Source of the DNA: Glutinoglossum americanum
Lineage: Eukaryota > Ascomycota > Geoglossomycetes > Geoglossales > Geoglossaceae
Direction of reading: 5' to 3'
Assembly: GCA_020080175.1 (NCBI GenBank)
Contig: JAGHQL010000138.1
Span: 1-64,000 of the forward strand
Length of the DNA: 64,000 bases
Part shown: positions 60,401-64,000 of the stretch, in pieces
Layout of the letters: every line of letters starts with the position of its first letter
How positions within the stretch are numbered: position 1 is the first letter of the stretch
Notes under the pieces: generated by a model
The model's database searches: none
What the model saw: the letters and a program-made list of their open reading frames with translations, nothing else
Told to the model about the DNA's origin: nothing
Position numbers and translations under genes: made by a program

Positions 60401-63400
60401 TCCTTATTTCCTTTGACTCACCTTGGCGGAAGCTTTCCTCTCAGAGCTTAAGTCTCACAAGGTAAGTCGCAATCGGATCCTATAATCAGGAGGCTATACT
60501 CATGCGGGATAGTAGGTCCACCTGTGGCCTAGGAACTAGGTGGCTACTTTATCACCGCGGACGATCCTCCGAGGTTTGCTGGTGAACGCTCGTACGATAG
60601 GAGAGTATACGTGCACATAGACAAAAAGGTGTGCACACACCTACACCTACCAAAGACCGAAGCGCAAAGCGATATGTGGAGCTACCGGTACCCACCTCCA
60701 AAGGAGTGCAATCTGCCCCTCCCCCTTCCTCACGTTATTGAGGGTGGTGCTTCCTTCCGTCATGCCTGGAGCTGTGTGTTTACTAACCTACGATGATTGG
60801 ATACATCTACTCCAGATCTAGGGGACTCCTTGGGGGATATACCGTTTAAGCAGAACGACTCGGAAGCCCCAGCAACCTTCAGGCGTCGGACATTCGATAA
60901 ACTTACCTCAGGGCGTAGCGCTCACAGGATCGAGGGCTCCACATGCATATACCTAAGGATGATTACTAAGCAGACGTGGCGATTCACCCCCCCCCCACCA
61001 GCGAATTCCGAGGTGCTTCTCGATAGGGGAATGGGGATGCCTTGAGGAGCTTAGCGTTACCAGAGGTGCCGCATGGTAGGGTGAAACCCCGATGGAGCTT
61101 GGGGGAGTATGGCAAAAGAGTCCGCCCAACCAAAGCAGCTTGCTCTGTGCTCTTTGCCCTTGAGACCCAGCCGGCCAATGCAATAAAATATTGTCGAGTT
61201 GGCAGTTGCTCATCATACTCCCTCCCAGCTGCCCTCCAGCATGTCTGAGCGATCTGATCTATCGATATCCCCAAGAAGATGGAACGTGTCGCTTGGTTAG
61301 TCCGTTATCGGTCGCTGCAGTCTCCATGATACCTTGCGTACTTGATGAGAGCTCTGCTCGCGTTGCGCTGCCCCAACTATTTTCACCACCGAGTAACCGC
61401 TAGGACTCTGATTGAGCGAGGTCATTACTTTACGTGGTCATGGGGGGTTTGGTGTCTAACCCTTGGTACCTACATGTCAATTTCCTCTGGTCTGATCACA
61501 GATTAGTCAAATAGATAAGATTGCTAGGTCCTTCTTATGCCCTAGCTAGGCAGAGAGCTACCAACCTTTCAGTTAATACTGTACCTTGACCGTGTATAGC
61601 TTCTATACGATTGGGCGACTAATCCATCCGCACGCTGCAACACGTCGGCTTGTTCACCCGACCGCTCTATACCGGGGCCTACCATCCCATCCACTAAGCA
61701 TGTCCTCAATAGCCCCACAACCTACCTTTTACCACCCAGTACTCTACCTTGAGCACCCGGGCTCCCTCTTCCACACAATCCAGTGTTCTGCGCCAGTTTC
61801 GATACGGGCACGTACGTACGGCTACCCAGTCCAGCATTTTATCAGTGCGACCCTCTACGAGCTCGTAGGGTCGTCGACAGCGCTCGCATACAAAGGACGG
61901 TACGGTGGGCGACGACTCTGAAGGGCCTCTAGCTAGAGCATAGCCGTCGTAGCGGTGACGGCGGCGTTTATAAGGCGAAATGGGACCATCACAGTTCTGA
62001 AAAATAGGGGGCACTGCGCTTACCTTTCACACCCCAAATTTGGCTTTGGCGCTGCAAGGTAAAGACGCCTACTGACTTCGGACTCTTGGCCTCCCTTCAC
62101 CCGCAGCGCCTTGAGACATTCACGTCTCTAGCGCCTGGCTTTTGCGAATCCGCCCATCTCGAAGCCTAAAGGGAAGCCGAGTGGGGCGGAGCCTCTAACC
62201 TTCTTACTTTTTAACGAGGGGGATGCCAGCAAGATGGCCCTCCAATCAAGGGGGTGGCGTGTGGCGTCGGGAGGGCCATCGAAGGCCTAGGCGTCTTTGT
62301 TTTAACAAGATACTTCGTCAATTTTCACTGGCTACTTCAGGAGATAGGAGACAGAGGCTTAAATGCGCGATGCGTCATGCTTTATATTAGATTGGCTAAC
62401 GTGCTCTAGGGCAAAACCTCTTAGAAACCCACCAAGAGCCGCATCCCTGATAGGGGTTAACAGGGGGGGGCATCTTTATCGGGGACGTCCGAGAAAACAC
62501 CCAGAGGTCTCTGGGGCGGGAACTGCAATCTCAGGCCATCCTCTATATCTTTATTTTAAGCTATCTTTATCGGATAAACCCTGCAACCCTAAGGCTGAAC
62601 CGAACTGAACGTAGTGCCATGAAGGAGCCCCACCACACCTAGTTTACAGGAGCTGAGGCCAGACACCAGGAAACGTAGCATTGAGGACCAGCTGAAGATG
62701 AATAACCTTGCGAGGTTCATCCGACACGGAGAGGCCGTAACGATAGACACGATGACGCCGGGTCATACATAGCCCCCGCATCCCCAGCCTGACGGGGAGC
62801 TGTGCTAGGTTAGCCTCAGGAAGTGTCTGAGGAAGCAGTGAGGGCGGAGGACACCACACGCTGACACGGGCTACGGCGAAGCATTACGGGGGCCTAATTG
62901 TGCATGAGAGGCAGTAGTAGTTGTGTGGAAGCCGAAGGTGGGGTTTACGATCACGGAAGAATATGGATGTAAATGGGGATAGCAGGCAGCCACGACGGTG
63001 GTGGTTGAGACATGTAGTCTGGGGATTTGACGGGTCAGCACGCAAAGCCTCGGGAGAACTCCTAGAGGGATGGATGACGCTGGATGACGCTGCTGACTAT
63101 CTCAAAGGGGCAGCCTCGTGCCGTTTTCGGGAGGGGAAGGTCGCCTCGCTGGGGATCCCGATGAAAAGCAGCGCCGTGCGGGGCAGGCAGGTGCAAAGCG
63201 CGCGTGGATCAGCGCCCCTTTTTGCGGGGAAACAACATTCTACGCTTTTGAAGGGGAACCTTGTCACCCTACCCCATCACGATACATGTACATCTTTCTA
63301 CCGTTTTTGTTCGTGAAAAAGTAGATGGAAGGTCCACCTAACCCGTCTAGTATAGTGAGAGGGGTGTTGTTCTTGGGGTTCGCGCCTTCCACACATTGGG

Positions 63401-64000
63401 CGCTACTGCTCCAACTGGATTGGGATTTGGTGCGGATACAGATCCTACCGCCTTCGCTATTATAGGCGGCACAACTACGTGTAAACATGTATCAGGCAGC
63501 GTCATGAAATCATCGCTGCCTCGCCCCCTCTCCTAGCGTCCAGTCGAAGCTGTTGAAAGAGCTCCGTGTAGATCTAGACGCTCCGCCTTCCGGCTACGAT
63601 TGCCCACAGAGCCAGCAGCTCCCCCAATGCAATAAAAGGCTTACCCTAGCCGGAGGGCGCACCTCGCGGGATCGTTGGTAGTTGACGTCGATAGAAAGCC
63701 TCGCTTTTTCCCAGCGCGAGTCATACATAGCCCGACATGGGATTTTGCGGGGAAGCAAGTGCGTGGGTGGAGGGAGATTGCCCGAGACAATCAAGAAAGG
63801 GATTGATTCAATAATTCAGCCTGAGAGGCGCAAATTATAAGGCGAGCCAAAGGAACCGAGTGCTTGAGAACTCAGTGGGATCAGTGAGATCAGTGATTCG
63901 ATAGCCTTGTCGGTCCAGACGAAAACGTGTTTTGGGGGCGGGGGTCGCGGCTGGATTTCAAGATCGACTAGCGCAGCGAAAAACAAAGCCCCAACGCAAA
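57481..64000. other. Gene-free, possibly repeat-derived right end
   Basis: 6.5 kb with no supported gene on either strand. Local features are A runs at 57695-57710 and a (TTG)5 run at about 59037. A stretch at 60550-61045 has moderately protein-like composition on the plus strand (for example VYVHIDKKVCTHLHLPKTEA) but no family I can name. A minus-strand frame at 62014-61706 has a CERCRRPYE pair of cysteines. The phrase CCAATGCAATAAAA occurs at 61177 and again at about 63626, hinting at related repeats. No terminal repeats or transposase motifs were identified, so no element is called. Confidence 0.4.

Noticed and set aside
61080-61290. LTR end with polyadenylation signal (CAATAAAA)
   Set aside because: The shared phrase with 63.6 kb is only 14 bases long, and no terminal repeat pair or target duplication was found.
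62900-63320. 131-codon plus-strand frame as a gene
   Set aside because: No recognisable domain, no splice signals that extend it, and a similar frame overlaps it in another phase.

Overview
The window is nuclear DNA of a filamentous ascomycete (Pezizomycotina). The genes carry short GT-AG introns (mostly 45-120 bp), often with CTAAC/CTRAC-type branch sites. The gene set (COP9 subunit 6, Ku70, squalene epoxidase, fungal HCO3-/borate transporter, Cid1/CutA-type nucleotidyltransferase) fits that group. Kilobase-scale gene-poor stretches and decayed transposons suggest a genome of moderate to high repeat content. A Pezizomycete is possible, but this is only a guess. No bacterial, organellar or viral genome features were seen, and no confident tRNA, rRNA or CRISPR.

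Layout. 1-7.0 kb is a transposon graveyard: a pogo/Fot1-type transposase split by a 714-bp solo LTR that still has its 5-bp target duplication, a second LTR copy at the left edge, a very AT-rich tract, an 82-bp TA-flanked MITE, a Mutator-like (MULE) transposase relic with SWIM finger, a Tc1/mariner relic, and two related gene-like scraps either side of the MULE. 7.0-24 kb is a compact housekeeping block: BOR1-like transporter (-), MTG1 GTPase (+), ISY1 splicing factor (-), CSN6 (+), Ku70 (-), ferrochelatase (+), an MFS transporter (+) and a PPR protein (+). The first six alternate in strand, giving divergent promoters (BOR1/MTG1, ISY1/CSN6, Ku70/HEM15) and convergent 3' ends (MTG1/ISY1, CSN6/Ku70). 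24.4-40.9 kb is looser: an SLC35F-type carrier (-), a small conserved-looking protein (-), PP4 regulatory subunit 3 (+), a protein with a CXC-like cysteine motif (+) and a Cid1/CutA-like nucleotidyltransferase (-). 40.9-56.6 kb holds a Ser/Gln-rich fungal protein (+), squalene epoxidase ERG1 (-), a single-pass membrane protein with a Pro/Ser-rich tail (-) and a NUDT5/YSA1-type Nudix hydrolase (+), separated by long gene-free stretches. 56.6-64 kb has no gene I can support; it holds a 22-residue-period minisatellite and unclassified low-coding DNA.

The genes are mostly unrelated core functions (mitochondrial translation and heme, splicing, protein degradation control, DNA end joining, PP4 phosphatase, RNA tailing, sterol synthesis). 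I see no biosynthetic cluster and no clear new multi-gene system. The most interesting signals are in RNA processing: an exon whose only coding content is the ATG (ISY1), three frame-preserving stop-free introns (two in CSN6, one in ERG1), a stop codon formed by a splice donor (SLC35F), tandem NAG acceptors (PP4R3 and the 46-kb gene), and a structured tRNA-like sequence in the long first intron of PP4R3. Exon boundaries were set by hand from splice consensus, reading phase and family resemblance; none has transcript support here.
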